Assembly (NCBI GenBank): GCA_010645155.1 | Contig: CM021315.1 | Coordinates: 1,838,224-1,902,223 of the forward strand | Source: Tigriopus japonicus | Lineage: Eukaryota > Arthropoda > Copepoda > Harpacticoida > Harpacticidae | DNA length: 64,000 nucleotides | Direction: 5' to 3' | Shown here: positions 23,474-37,100 of the stretch, piece by piece | Layout: the number at the start of each line of letters is the position of its first letter | How positions within the stretch are numbered: position 1 is the first letter of the stretch | Notes under the pieces: generated by a model | What the model saw: the letters and a program-made list of their open reading frames with translations, nothing else | Database searches by the model: none | Told to the model about the DNA's origin: nothing | Made by a program: the position numbers and the translations under genes

Positions 23474-26400
23474 ATGTGGACGAGGAAAAGTGTCAGACAG
23501 CTGAAGGCTAAAAATGATTCGAACAATAACAATAATACCAACAAATATTGCAATCAAATGGCTGCACGAAGTGTTAGTCTTCCTAGAAAAGCAGCGCGGA
23601 AACTCCAAGGTACATGAATTTTTTACTTATAAATACATAAGTATGGTAGGTAACAACATTCTTTCAAGATTTCTAGAATTTAAAGCTTTTCGTTTTTGTG
23701 GCCAAAATCTTTTTTTCAATTTCAATCGATTCAAAGATTGTCATCGCTCAACAGTTACAAGAAATAGTTCCGTCTTTTGGTCTATCAACGAGCACGGATA
23801 ACTTTTTTGAAAGTTTACAAACGACTTTGCGTCGCATACGAAATTTCTCCCTTGGCTTGCATAGAGCATAGATATCTGGACAAGTGGATGGATGTCTTAC
23901 GACTTAACACTTGATTTTTAAAATCAGAGAGGTCTAGAAAGAGGGCATTGTCGTCATTTCGTCTGACTCGTTTATTGCTGAAACTGGCAAGAAGTTGCGT
24001 GAAAAGGCAAATATTTCCGAAGAATATCGTAAAAAGCTATAAACTAGTAATCATATCTATGTGCAAATTAATGCTTGCAAATTGTAGAAAATCAACTAAA
24101 TTGAGCACTTTAGTACAATTTAGGAGAAGCAAACCGTAGACACGAGGCCACATGCCGAAAACTAAAAATTTTTCAAAAATTTGCTTGAAACAAATACGTT
24201 TGTTTGGGCAAGTTTCAACTAGTCGCTGATGATAAATGGCCTTTGCTGCCCACAATGAAATTTAACGACTGGCCTGCTCTAGTATCTCCACTCTATAGCT
24301 CTATGTTTAAAACAAAACGGTAACCGGTTTGTGATTGATTCCCAGGGACCATTAATTGTAGTTTTTTTACCAACCAAGCGGTTGGTCGTCAAGGATCCAA
24401 TAGTTTAGATATCTATGGATAGAGGTTTCTCGATGACTTTTCTCGTTTGTACATCTATGGAATATTTCAGGGCAGTTGTAACGCAAAACTTTAAGTAACG
24501 AAAGTACACTAGTTTGGGCCTTTTTTCGAAAAAATAACTGTAATGCCATTGCATTTCAAAAATGCTGAAATTGAAACGGCTCAACCCCAAAAAAACTATT
24601 GGTTACTCGTTCTTTTTTCGTGCACTAATTTATATATATATTTTTCTTAGGGTGGAGCAACTTTTTCATAAACTTGCAAGTCACAGAAAAGAAAATTTGT
24701 TTGACTTCATTGAAAAACTTCTTGGGAGTTTTTTTCAAGAGTGTGTGCATCTTTTAAGTGAAAGTTCCTCTAATGCTTCGCCAAAAAATGCATTGCTCAC
24801 GTAAGCCCAATTTTTATCTTTCAAAACGAAGTGTTTTTATTCCAATATCACATAATTGTTCATATTGGCTTTAGGATAAGGAATTTTTCAGTTTGGACCA
24901 AAATGGCATTCGTTTTCATTTCGTAAGTCAACTTTTTCCAAGCGTGTTTTTGTTAATGGGCATTACCAGTATGGCCTTAATGGTTACTTTTTCCTTCATT
25001 GGAATTATAAAAACTTGCAATTTTTCTATTATTAACATACAATTTTCAACATAAAGTTTCACAACGTTCTTATAAGATCTTAAGTGTATTCTTTACCTTT
25101 TATCTAACCTTTGGCCAAAATGCAGGCCTTTGTAAGGGTTTCGACAAAAATGGCACAAAAATATGAGCCAAAAAATAGGTCGGGGTATCTGAGGAGTTAG
25201 TGTTGATTATGATATCACAAGGTTTTTAAGATTCAAGAAATATCAAATTGGTGATGAATTGCAGTTTCGTTTAAACGATTTCTCGATACATTTGGAAATT
25301 TCAATCAACTTATATTGAAGTTCAATAAATCCTTCATAAATATCACGTCTACGTAAGTCTACGTAAGTTTCAAATTTCGTTCTGCCGATATTTTCGTTTT
25401 CCATCAAAACTGTCTTTTCTATAAATGTAACCAAAAAAAAAGACTATTTTGGCTCGTTTTTGCCCATATTTGACGTGCAACGATCTTTTTTTGAAACAAG
25501 GTTTTGCATTGAGGGCAAAAAACCTTTGGAGAGTCCTCATGTAGACATTTTAGAAAATGACAGCAATTACTTTAGAAAATTATAAAGCCCTAGCACTAAA
25601 CGTCAACATCCTTTGCAGGTAATTTTTGGTACCTAAAGGTCCCAACGTTCCCATTGTGTGAACAGCAACTTTAATTGATTGTGGATCCAGCATCAATGAA
25701 CATAGAAATATATCTCATTGTTATAACCAAATTGTACACTCTTGTCTGTCAGTTGTAAAAATGTTGTTCACGAATATCTTCAATTCTAAACAATGTAAGC
25801 GCTTAAATTTTTATACCAAAAGTTTGAAAATTTGTTACTTTTTAAGGCTTTAAATTTCAGTCCCGTAATGACTATTTCTTCTTTTGAATATGCTGAGTTG
25901 ACCATTTGACATCTATAGAACACTCACGAGAGTTTGGATTGTAAAATTGACAATGACAATGAAATTGACCTGGGATCGAACCCATGAACCCGAGCATAGC
26001 CCGGTCGCGCGTTAACCAACTGCGCTAATCCATCTTCCCTTTTAAGTTTAAAAACCTTTTAATTATAAAAACCTTTTTGACCTGCTTTGTTTGGAACGCT
26101 CTGAATCCTTCAAATAGTGTGGCATGTATTTGAAACCGTGATTCCTACTAGGATGAAGGTTTTCAAGGCACTTTGTCAGGGTATTTTTTCATTTAAAGCA
26201 ATTTTTTTTATTAGAATGGCAAGGAAAAACATGGTGCACCATCAATTCATGGACACCCCATGTGTATTTGGAGGGCCCCTGATCACAGAAAGTCAAGTGG
26301 GCCTTGGCCCAAAAGGTGTTGCCGATCCCTGCTTTAAAGGCTGTCGCATGACATGTCCAAGTGTAATATCAATTGATTTCAATTTAACCATCCTTCAACT

Positions 26401-26730
26401 CTTTGGACATTTCTCACATAAGTCATTTTGGTTGTTTTTTTATCTTCTAGAAAGCCGGTTTTTCGACGATTCCCAAGATCCGTATATCTCTTTGCCCTCA
26501 CCACCTTCTCCAATTCCCAGAACGAGGGAAAACATGTTGCGCCGTTTGGCAGCCAATAAAAGTGTTCGAGCTTCGCGTGGTGAAGGACCGCAAGTGCTCA
26601 TGAAATACTTTGAGATCCGCCAACCCATGGATAATGGCAAGGCTTTTGGTGCCGAAGTGGCACCAACCTTGGGGCACGGGGCGTGGGCTAAGAGCAGATA
26701 CAAACCAACGATGCTGAGACCAGATTGGAG
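23474..26730 (+). CDS. Candidate 5' end (two exons) of an unidentified, probably large gene
   Basis: Exon A, 23474-23609, starts with an ATG that has an in-frame stop upstream. It gives 45 codons (MWTRKSVRQLKAK, an Asn run, then ARSVSLPRKAARKLQ) and ends in phase 1 before GTACAT. Exon B, 26451-26730, follows a pyrimidine-rich acceptor (TTTTTATCTTCTAG). It is in matching phase and ends PTMLRPDWR in phase 2 before GTAAGA. Exon B has clear coding character: RENMLRRLAANKSVRASRGE, MKYFEIRQPMDNGKAFGAEV. The join over a 2.84-kb intron is inference; an additional small exon could lie between. The basic, Ser/Pro-rich, unstructured sequence resembles the cytosolic N-terminus of a channel or scaffold protein, but I do not recognise it. 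The next exon is unknown and may be far downstream. Exon B alone deserves about 0.65; the pairing less. Confidence 0.45.
25968..26037 (-). repeat. tRNA-like sequence (SINE head or tRNA pseudogene)
   Basis: On the minus strand an A-box-like TTAGCGCAGTTGGTTAACGC and a B-box-like GGTTCGATCCC are spaced as in a tRNA. The anticodon and T stems do not pair well and no acceptor stem closes, so this is a degenerate tRNA-derived repeat rather than a gene. Confidence 0.6.
26200..26331. mobile_element. One end of a hAT-type element
   Basis: Read inward from 26331, the sequence CAGGGATCGGCAACACCTTT continues with TGGGCCAAGGCCCAC. This matches the typical end pattern of many animal hAT transposons (CAGGGRTCGGCAAC then a GGGCC-rich stretch). 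The opposite end and target duplication were not found, so it is probably a truncated copy; the left limit is approximate. Confidence 0.45.
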
Positions 26731-27235
26731 GTAAGATGCTACATCTATTTGTCACACACAAGTTTTGCAAACAATTGGAGTAATTTGTGATGTTCGGTTT
26801 TGCTTTTGTGTCTTATTGGGCATCCAAACACCTAAACAACTGACCTTATGAGGTTGTTTGAAAGTTCGGTGGAACATAATTACAAGGCACGAGCTCGTTT
26901 AATAAAGGGAAAATCTTGTGCTCATTTTTGGTCGTAATTCAGTGAAGTCAATCTTCAACGAGAACATTTCCTTACTCTTCCACAACTTTGTCATTTTTTC
27001 AAGAATGAACTCTTTTGCAAGTGTTTTGAAAACCTTATCCTACTTGAAATCACAGTTTCAAATACATGCCATACTAGGTAGTAGGTAGACAGTTTTTCTT
27101 TCAATATTTTGTCCACTTGTTTTTTTATTATAAATGTTTAGTCCTGTTTGGAAAACAGGAAACTGTTTGGAAAGTGAGCTTGAGATTGAAATAACTTTTC
27201 GACAATGTTCAACAAATTGAAAAACTGACATTTTA

Positions 27236-27435
27236 GGCCACATGTTAAACGCACCTAATTCAAAAAGCGCGAGTATAGCAAAATCAAGTCGGATTAACGG
27301 GCCTCAAGTATATACTCGCGACAGCTTGCCTGTTTCAAACACAGGAGAAAGGGTGACTGCATACAAGACAATCGTTAATCTGACTTGATTTTGGTATGCT
27401 CTTGCTTTTCGAATTAGGTCCTATAATATGCGGTC
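27236..27435. mobile_element. Palindromic MITE-like element with arms of about 63 bp
   Basis: The left arm 27236-27299 (GGCCACATGTTAAACGCACC to TCGGATTAACG) is the inverse of 27373-27435 with scattered differences. The best-conserved part is AAAATCAAGTCNGATTAACG. The loop is about 70 bp. No clear target duplication. A similar end, GGCCGCATGTTAAACG, occurs at about 43780. Confidence 0.65.
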
Positions 27436-30400
27436 TTCTGTTTCAACAGTTATATGAAAAGGCTACTTTTGTTCTTTTCCTCAAAACCAGTGCCTTCATT
27501 GTTTTGGGTCCTGATATTTTTCACTTAGAAACTTAATATCGGATGATGATAATTATTATTATCTTGGTATGGCAAACAAGGAATTACTCAAAACGCAAAA
27601 ATCACACCCTTTCACTGACACATCCTTCGGTATACTTGAACCAAGTCTTGGCGAAATTGTTTGTTTGACTTGTTTCGAAACTATGATTTTGTATCCAATG
27701 GTGGCTCTCTTACTCAAACTAAGCACGCTCTTTTCCGAAAAATCATCCCATCTTCTTTGTCTGCACACTGCAAAGCCTAAAAGTTACTAAAAGTTTAGAC
27801 TAAGACAACAAAGTCTTAGGCACACACTTCTACTCTTTCTCTGACTTTTACCAAAGAGTCGCTTTGACAGTTTTTTTAACCTTAAATTAGTACTACAATC
27901 TAGGGGACGCTAATTATTTTACACAACCCTGTAAGGGAGCATTTCAAAAGGAAGCACAGGTAAGTGGATCTTAATTTCATTTGCCCGACTTTTGAGCAAG
28001 GTCAAGAATGAAAATCGGCAAGTGCAATCTGCAACCATAAGCTGTGTTTTCTAGTTGAAAAACCTGTAGCTCATGCCTCAGGATTAATGCTATGGTTTGA
28101 CTAATCCCTGGTACTACAAAAAAATTCACCTGGTTTGGGGTCACTATTTCCATTAGATCGGATAATTGTCCTATTAGACCACAGGCATCAATGCAGTGTA
28201 ACAAATCGAGGAATGTCAATATCAGTGTGTTGCTCGACTCCCTATCGATGAATATCATTCATTACCCTTTCCTTTTACGCACAGTATGTACTCAAACATG
28301 CGTACAAAAACGGTTGAGCACGTCTCTTCTGTGTAGAGACCCTGGGAGCATTCAGGGTTTCAGGTGTTTCCCTCCATTACAAAGCCTGAATGGAAAATGA
28401 GCTCCAATCTTACCCTAGCATTCTTGTATGAAGAAATCCTCTCCTCTGTTGAATACATACTTTAAACCAAGGTTCAACAACAGCTTTTAGGTCATGACTC
28501 AACATTGGACATAAGCCTAAAAGGCTCTGTAACTTACTGTATATCTTCTGCATCCTCTTCAATTCTTGATTGTTTTGGATGTCATAACTAGTAGACCGTG
28601 GGCGGCATTGGATTTCCCATGTATCTCTTATTTTCTCCATTTATTGCTCTCTTTTGTCGTCCAAGTTTTTGTTCTAATCCAATGCAAATAAACTTTTATG
28701 TAGCCTTCCTTTGGATGAGGAAGTCCCATTTAACAAGCAAATTTGACCATGACAGTGCGTAATAACTACTTCCGAACGGACAGATACTTTTTTAATGTGG
28801 GCCTCGCAAGTCGCAATGGTATGTGTTCAAATCCAATGATCTACAAACTTATATGCACGGAAAATTGGTTCCATGTCTATGGCTTTAGGGCAAAGGTATT
28901 AAAATCCTGGGATGACGCACAATTTCCCACGACTTCGAGCACGCAATTGAATGAATGATCAAGAATTGCCGAATCACATTCAAGCTTTTGATGGAATTAA
29001 AAAAGTACCTGATATCTTCTCCCTTTTTTAAATAACAAAAAAAGAGAGAGAGAAACTTTCATGGTTAAATTTCGGGAGTCCGTGATGAAACACAAGTTAT
29101 CGTTAAAGTTCATCTCTGTCCGTTGCTAACGCGTGTTTTTTTTCTCTTCTTCTCGGCGATGTAATTGAAACGAGTCGTTGCCATAATGAGAGTCATTCAT
29201 TTCACTTTTGCCTCGACATTTTGGGCGGAGCGTGATTTCTGAAAAGCTTGGGCGGATTCCGCATCCACCAAACCATCCATTCGTCGAGACCTTCGTACCG
29301 TTGAACATGAGAACAATTCACTTGACACTGGAGGAAAAATAAATACGTACTAGTGAAATGAATCCAACTCCTTCCATGAATAATCTGACGACGCGAACTT
29401 CATTCTCGGGCATTTGAAATGGTTTCTTTTGTCAGAGTAAGAAGCAGAAAGAAACGAGAAGTCATGGCCTATTTGTAGGAGGTCTTGCCTTTCCCCAGAG
29501 TGTGTAGCATCCTCCTATGTGGGTGGGTTTTTATGGGTGGAGAAACCGAGTGAGTCTGTCGGGGTCCCCGGTATTGATTCCGAGCCTCTTCGCGGCTTCT
29601 GTTACAAATATTTATGCATCCAATGAAGTCTCTTCCCGAATCCTCGTGACTTCACTGACCTTCAAGGGAGTAAAATAGCCCCGAGAAGTAAATCATTATA
29701 ATTGCCTTTGTATGCATAAACATCAGATCATCCAAGCATAAAGGAAATCTGTCCAAGTGTATAGTACAGGATCAGATCCGGCTGATTTGAGATGCGAAAC
29801 TGAAATTGGGCGGAGAAATGCCGACAGAATGCTTTGCTGAGTGGATTGAAATCTAATTGAGACTCGTTGGGGTCGGGATGAATCCGAGAGAAAATCTTAG
29901 GAATTAATTCTTCTCCACCTCCTCCACGTTCTTACACTCAGGATGAAAAGAACTCAAAAAAAACCTTCGACTTTGATTTTTGGCGCTAGAGAATGAATTG
30001 GAAATTTATTCTAATGGAACAGGTGAAGAAAACGAAAAGAATCTCCTTCCTCTCCCCACCCCTATTGTGGGCCAAATTTCTTATGAATGCGATGCACTAT
30101 GGATTTAACACCATCAAAGTCACCAAATTTGGGCCCAAAAGAAGAAAAGAAGCAGCTAGCTCATCGCTTCATCATCCATAAACAGAATTCATTTTTGCCA
30201 GTTTGTTCCCTTGAAGGACACCATTTTGACACATGTCTTCCAAACTTCCCCTCTCTCTGGACCACGTCATTGATGACTTCTAGGTGGTCCTGGATCTCAT
30301 GGTAACCCATGATTGCGGAGCCCGATGACAGATATACATTTTGACAGCAGAATGGTTTTTTGTGTCACAATTAGTCATGAAAAGTCAGTGCTAATTCATC

Positions 30401-32986
30401 ATCATTTCAAGGAGCTCCTAGCTTCATGGTAATTGCCTTGGTCTGTTGGCAAAAATTGAGGCAGGGACAAACTTTTCGCGTAGAATCATGGTCGATGCAG
30501 AAATGAGATCGATTTATTTTCGTATCCTTCAGACTCAGTTGCATCTCCTACTCTCTCGTTCTGTTTCTGAGTCGATGACAAGTCGATCTTCCTAAGATTG
30601 AGCCGCTGTTGGTTTTGCAACTTTCAATCTCAAATCTTGGTGTTCACTGATCTATGAATCTGGTCCAGCCTCTTCTTCCATGGGCCTCCTTTTGGAATTC
30701 GAATTGACTAGGGTTTGATCGAATCGCATTAAAACAAGCCTTATCAACTGGCACCAATAATATCTCATCGAATGGAGCAACCGGTCATTCACGAAAACGT
30801 GGTCGATATGGTTGGACTCCATGGGGTACAACCTTTTTGTGCATAGATCTGCCGTTGGCATGAGATATCAAAGGTAAATCAGAAATTGTTCATTTGCCAA
30901 GTTGAACATCATCATTGTAGTGCAGGATCATTTTCCTCGGACTGACTTCAACCGCAAATCTCTCCAACTTTTTGTGTTCTATTGAATTCGATCGCGAGAA
31001 ATGGTGAAGCAAGAGTGATCTCGAATTATCTCAACCATGGGATAATAATTAATATCAAACCTCAGTATTCAATTTGAAAACAAAAAACGAAAAGAAGACA
31101 TCTACTTCTATTGAAACTGGAGACAAACCGACAGATGACTTCTTCCTGTTTGGTCCCTTCTTATGGTTCTTGTTTTACATTTCGGAATAGCAATTGTTCG
31201 CCAGGTTCATTCTAGATCTGCACCACTTTAGTGTTTTCACGGGCAATTCGCGGCCGAGTCGTCACGGTCCGTTGGAACGTGGTCATTAATTATCGCAATT
31301 ACCATGCATGAGCAAACATTTCGGGAAACCCGCTGTGTGACAACCTCAAAATTCCAGCCAGACCGGTGACGTTAATCGAATATCTTTTAAACAGAAATTG
31401 CAAACTGAACAAACTGTATTCAAACAAAAGTTTTCTCGCATTTTCGTATTTACAGGGTGTCACAAGTTGCAGTCCCATAAAAGTATTCTTGGAACAAAGT
31501 GTTTACGTTTATATGATTTAAATATGTCTTAATCAAAGCGTTCTTGAAAGTGTTTAGCTCGATGTTAAGCTATTATTTGGATCCAAGAATGACGGCCCCA
31601 ACCGAAATCCGGAACCCCTTCTAAAAAGCATCATAAGTGCACATTAGAAGGCAAAAAAGTGTTGAAATTTCTTATGTGGCAAAGGCAAAATGTAGGGGAA
31701 ATTATTCAGACCACAAATTGATTTCATCGACTTGTGTCACAATTTCGCCAATAAAGTTTCTGCCACTCTAATTTATGACAACTCGGTATGATTCTTCCTT
31801 GTTGTGTTCTTTCGAGTTTCTTGGGGTTCTATCACGTCGTTCTTGTTTTTGAGGGAATCTTGGCGAGGGGATTCTTCACGGTGTCAAGGCAAAGAATGTT
31901 CCTGTTTGTGGTCTCAGAATTCCCGATTCCTACTGAGCGACGGATAATTCCCGTCCATTGACGACTTCATACTTTTTTTTGCAAGATTGCACATTCGTAA
32001 TTTCATGGTGACGACGGGATGAAATCACTTCCTTATGGCGCTTTTGGACATCATTCCAGATCCACTGATTCACCTCTTCCTTATCTTCTTGTAACTGTCT
32101 GTGGTATGTTTTTCCGCGTTGAGCTTGTGAATCTCGGGTTATTAAGCCTTGACAAAAGGCTATCGAGCGATCAGGTGATCAGTTATCCATGCAACCCAAT
32201 TGCTGATTTGTTTAAGAGATACTGTGCCTTATTATTGCTGGATCGTCGTCGGTCAGATCTGCAGAGTTCCTCAAGGTCATTGCCATCCCCGGTACCCAAT
32301 AATAGGGGCCACTTTAGCACCAATAAGCGAATCGGAACCCAATCCTATCTTGATGGGACTTCAGCAGACGTTTACAAAACCCTGAAAGGAAATCGTGGTC
32401 GATGCTTTTAGGAGGGCAAATCCAGATAATGTTCCGTCAAAACGGGGATGAATCCGTGTTTCCGTCATATCTGGGAGGGCGCCATTGTAGATATTGTTGT
32501 GGTGGTTGGAGCATGTACAAAATGTACCAGAGAACGTCGTGAGTTGGCTGCCCCCAAGATTTGTTTCTATGAACAATGTTGATTCGCCAAAACTGGAGCC
32601 TTGCTCCATAAATCCAGCCCTAGTTTGGCACTGCCAAATATTCTTGGATCTTAGATATCCTGAGTGTTTGTGAAAATACCATCCAGAATTGCATGTCCCT
32701 GTAAATATTTGACCATGATCAAGGACTCATCGATCATTGAAGGATCAAAGCATTTCTGTTAATGGTTGAACAGAAGTGGTGTTAGTAGTGGTTTCGGAAA
32801 AATGCCAGACTCAAAAGCGCTCACTCATCGTGGTTTGAATGGGTATGTTTTCCTCCAGTGCACAAGTACTAGCAATACACATGCCCACATTGTGAATCGT
32901 ATGGGTGTGCAATCCAAGAGGAAGGTCCCTCTCACGAGAGCGATGTCGGACGAGTGCTACGCTTTCTTCAAAGTGATTTGATGGGT

Positions 32987-33010
32987 GCTTGCTTGCTTGC
33001 TTGCTTGCTT
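32987..33010 (+). repeat. (GCTT)6 microsatellite
   Basis: Six perfect GCTT units; a short ATCT run also occurs at 33295-33310. Confidence 0.85.
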
Positions 33011-33373
33011 GTTCTTGGGCTTCTTCGTGCTTGTCTCACGGTTTACATATCTGACATTCTTGCTCGCAGTGTGAGCTTCGGGGTGATGATGATGATACCC
33101 AAAGTTCCAATGGAAAGGAGGAGGAGTTCAAGGAGTTCTATTAGCAAATTGCAATAGTGCAGCGAGGTACATCTGCCCTCACACAGATATTATGTGAACC
33201 AGATCCCAGATTCCAATCCCCCACCCTGTTACTTATTTACTGAAGAGTCATTGGTTGAACCACCCATGCTAGTCAGTCAGTGCAGTGAGTGTCGATCTAT
33301 CTATCTATCTGGATAATAAGTGTTGGTGTGATTGGTATCGGATGTGAGTGGATGCTCCGAATGGACATGATCC

Positions 33374-34131
33374 ATGTTTGAACTTGAGTCCAGTGACAGC
33401 CGAGAGGAGCTTCTTCGTTTCAAAATGATGAAAATGTGGAGTGCCACTTTGGGACGCCCTTCAGAGGAGGAACGGGAACGAAAGAAACGATTGAAAGAGC
33501 TCCACATGAGCCAGGATCCATATCGGGGAGCTTCCACCAACAACACGCTCAAGTCCATTAAACGACGCAAAGAGAAGCAAAAGAAGGCCAAGAACCCCAA
33601 TGGTGATGAAGGGACTAACACGAGTTTGCCTCGGAATGGTATTTTGAACAATAATTACCTCTACCCCGAGGTTAAGATGAGGCAGCATTCCAAGAGTATG
33701 GGTCATGGTTTGAACCTGATTAAGAACGCCAATTATCTACCCAATCGGAGGTATACCGTAGCCATGGATGGCGACGAGGAATTTCCGGAAATGATGATGA
33801 TGCGGGAGCAAAAGCTTCGTTTCATGGACGAGGGTCTAGATTGGGACCGAAGTGATTCCGGCACACCAAGATCCTCAGGTTCCAGATCAGGAGTATCAGG
33901 AGGACGTCGGTGGAAAAAGGGGCTCTCTGTGTCTATGGTGAATGTGGATCGATTAGGAAAGGGTGGTCCTAATCTAGGGGACCATCCTTCCAGTCCCAAT
34001 TATTGGGGCTCAGGTGTTTGGAACGATCCAAATACCATGGAAGAACGGGTCGATAATCGTCCACCTGTGCTCAACCGACGCTCCCTAGTGATTAATGCAA
34101 TGAACGATTTCAATAAACAAAGCGACAGGTA
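33374..34131 (+). CDS. Candidate first coding exon of an unidentified gene (possible alternative start of the 23.5-kb transcript)
   Basis: The ATG is preceded directly by an in-frame TGA two codons upstream, so translation starts here or there is no reading. The exon encodes about 252 residues and ends AGCGACAG before a strong donor GTAAGA, leaving phase 2. It starts MFELESSDSREELLRFKMMK, then carries a highly charged segment (EEERERKKRLKEL), a lysine-rich KSIKRRKEKQKKAK, and later Ser/Gly/Arg-rich and Asn/Pro-rich stretches with RRSLVINAMNDFNKQSDR at the end. The high GC relative to flanks and the length without stops make coding likely. No family is recognised; a cytosolic disordered N-terminus is the best description. 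The donor phase equals that of the exon ending at 26730, so both could splice to one shared downstream exon. Confidence 0.6.
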
Positions 34132-37100
34132 AGAACAATAATAAGACCACCATCCTATCCGTAAATTGGTTGCACGTGTATAGGTCGAGTTGGTTTCAGT
34201 TTTCGGAGCATGAATCATGATGCCCTGTGATTACGCAAAGGCCCATATTCGCCGCAATAAGGCAATTCAAGGAGGTCATATAAGTCATCATCCTTGAATT
34301 CCCTTCTGGCCACTTGACATTTTTATTACCCCTCTGCCTCCTCCCAATCTTCTTCCTCCATTCATTTGGAGGTCCACCTTTCTCAGAACAGGGTCTTCCT
34401 TGCAAATGGGCTCGCTACGATCATTGCTCATATTTAATCAGCTAAAAAACATGGAATTACCACTCCTCGCTTTTCCAATAGCGATGCTATTGCAAGAATG
34501 AGAAACACGCGTCCAAGAAGGTTAGAAATGGTGTAATTTAAAGAAACCGTCATCAATCTTGCATTTCTCACATCTTGCAACGATTGGTTTGAGAGCTATG
34601 TATTGGTGAAGTTTCGTTTTATTTGAACTTGAGGAAAAGTTTTGGCACTGGCAAGGCAAAAATTAGGGACGACAAATGAATGCGCTTAAAAAGCGATTGA
34701 ACGTTGTGGCTAGCTCTCAACAACCGCAGAAAATATAATCAGAGCTCTAGCTCTGATTTCATTTCTGACTTGGCCTCCTATAACAGGGGTTCTCAACCCA
34801 AGTCAGTATATTTCCCGTTTTTAGCTGTTAAATTGCATCCCCACAAGAGCTAAAAGAAAAAGTAGAACCCAGTTTTCAATTTATGAACATATTGATTAAT
34901 TAAATCTTCGAAGAGTCCTCTGATAAGTTTTGCCCTTGGATTAGGGTAATCTTTGCAGAATACTTTAAAGTTGTTCCAGACACTATGACGTCTTTGTAAA
35001 CATTTATTTTAATCAGATTTAATGTGAAAGCTGATTCCCTTCTTTCATAAATCTTTTGTAACTTCGAGTTGTACCGCAGAAAATATATAATTGTGTAACA
35101 TATTTCTTCCATTTTTTGCAACTCCGCTATTTCCACGTGGAGCGTCTCATTATTCTCCATCGGTTGGGAACCCCTGGTTTAAACTTTTGTACTCTTCTCG
35201 AATCGCCCGAGATCAGAGAGATTTATCCATTCATGAGGCTTCATTGTGGTGACTAGTATTTCCGTCAGCTCCTTGGAAGATAAGACATCAGTAAAAATCA
35301 CGTAGCACAACACCTGATGAATGACAACGCGCTTTAAGTCTACTATCGCTTGTGGAACAGGTGTTGATGTGCCAAATGTCAATATGACAGCTTTTCGCGC
35401 TATTCAACGCGCGACCTGACCTTGCTTTTGCGAATTTGAATTCTAATTCCGACACTCATAAGTAACGCCTGTACCGAAGTTGGTCCATTAATCACGGAAT
35501 AATTCGGAACCCGTCAGAGCCTGGCTTTGGAAACAAAAGCTATGAAAAATTAGCCAAGGGCGTCTTATGAGAAAGGAAACCAAATGAGAGCGAGTGCAAC
35601 ACTCAAAAGTCATCCAAGAGGTGCTATGAAGTGGTACTCAAATCGGTCTGACCTTTGTTCATTCAAGTCTAAGGATAATAGAGGGCAAGCACCTCTGGCA
35701 GGCAATTTTCTCCTCCTTTGTGGATTGAAAGTACCAAAACCAGAGTGTTTATTGGAGTGGCAGAATGGTAGTAATTGTCGAGGGGAGAAGGTTTTTAGGG
35801 CTTTGTGGCATGACACCTCAACCACCACAACCAACAATACAATCACTAAAATGGTCCCTCGCTTAAGAAGCAATATCTGTCTCTCTATTCACTCGTACAA
35901 ATAGTTTTCCGGCGATTAACGTCCCGTGAAAACAATAATAAAATGTTTCGGAACCACGGTATGGCCATGAATGATTTAGGACACCTCGTCGAGTTTGGCC
36001 TTGGCTAATCATCTTCCACTTTTTTCACATTTGGAAGCGTTCAAATCACCAGTGATCTTTTCAAAGGTGCCCACCTCCTTATTAAGGTGGTTTCGATCCG
36101 TGCCTCTGATATGTTACATAATATTACACCAAGGGTGCCATTAAACAGCCCCAAAATCATTGACCATGATCCCACTGGCTAAATGAAGCATAGTTTTAAT
36201 TAGCTGAAAAATACTCGGGCTCTAACAAATTTGAAGTGAGGGCCCCTCTCTCTACATCGGTCAACTGATTCCCGTACCCACGATTCTCTTAGAAAAAAAC
36301 AGCTTAACTTTTATCCTTATTTTTCCTTTAATAATACCAACGTACGCAGTGCACGCAAAACCTATCAAGCATTGGCTCATTTGACGTGAGGAATCTAGGA
36401 TACTCGTTCCAGATCAGTGGTGCTGAAAAGATCAAGCCACGTACTCTGTACGTATGTTGTGTGTTTCGAATTGAATTGACCAATATTTAGATTATCTCCT
36501 CGTTCAACTTCCCCTCGATGATTTGAAGCGAAGCCGATGATAGCTGTGCATGTTGACACGGACTCTTGAGGAGAAATGCAGTCGGTCATAACATCGATTA
36601 TCATCCAAGTGTGTCTATTTGTAAAAACAAAAATACGAAGTCTTGCTCATCTTCAATTTGAACTCATGTAATCACTCTGAAGTGACTGTATTGATGACCG
36701 CTCGGGAACAAACATCAACTCTTTTATCGGAGATCCCATCATCCAGGAAGACACCGGCTTCAGCTTTGAAAAGTCCGCTAGTCATCCATCAAAATGACTT
36801 TGAGGGTGCCCTAATCCAACATATTTTACCAGGATTAAACCTACACAAAAATCTTGCTTTGCTTGTTGATGTCTAGGAAGCTTAACGTTTGCTTTGGTAC
36901 AGCTATAAATGATGCCTCTCGCTCAATCAAGGCGGGATTGTTGATGGCATGTGTTCTTCCAGATTGGGGAGGATTAAATCATTTCAATGCTTTGTTTGAG
37001 TATCTGCGTACAAACGTAGTGGGTTAAAGTGATTAGTGTTGGAGCGTTACCTGGGCACCTTTACCAAGCCAATTTGTTCAAGGAGAGATCCAGGACGACC

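Larger units (their letters stand above)
26731..33373. other. Long AT-rich spacer or intron
   Basis: No supported exon in 6.6 kb. It holds a palindromic repeat (27236-27435) and a GCTT microsatellite (32987-33010). Minus ORFs at 28410-28640 and 27977-28258 read like protein but lack family or splice support. If the exons at 23.5-26.7 kb continue downstream, this is intronic. Confidence 0.45.

Noticed and set aside
25968..26037. A functional tRNA gene on the minus strand
   Set aside because: A- and B-box-like parts are present but anticodon and T stems mismatch and the acceptor stem does not close.
27977..28640. Two minus ORFs (76 and 93 codons) that look protein-like
   Set aside because: The first ends near a GTAAGA donor, but no matching acceptor or family could be found; kept as a weak lead only.
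32019..32411. 130-codon plus ORF
   Set aside because: Overlaps other equally long frames on both strands and has no splice context or motif.
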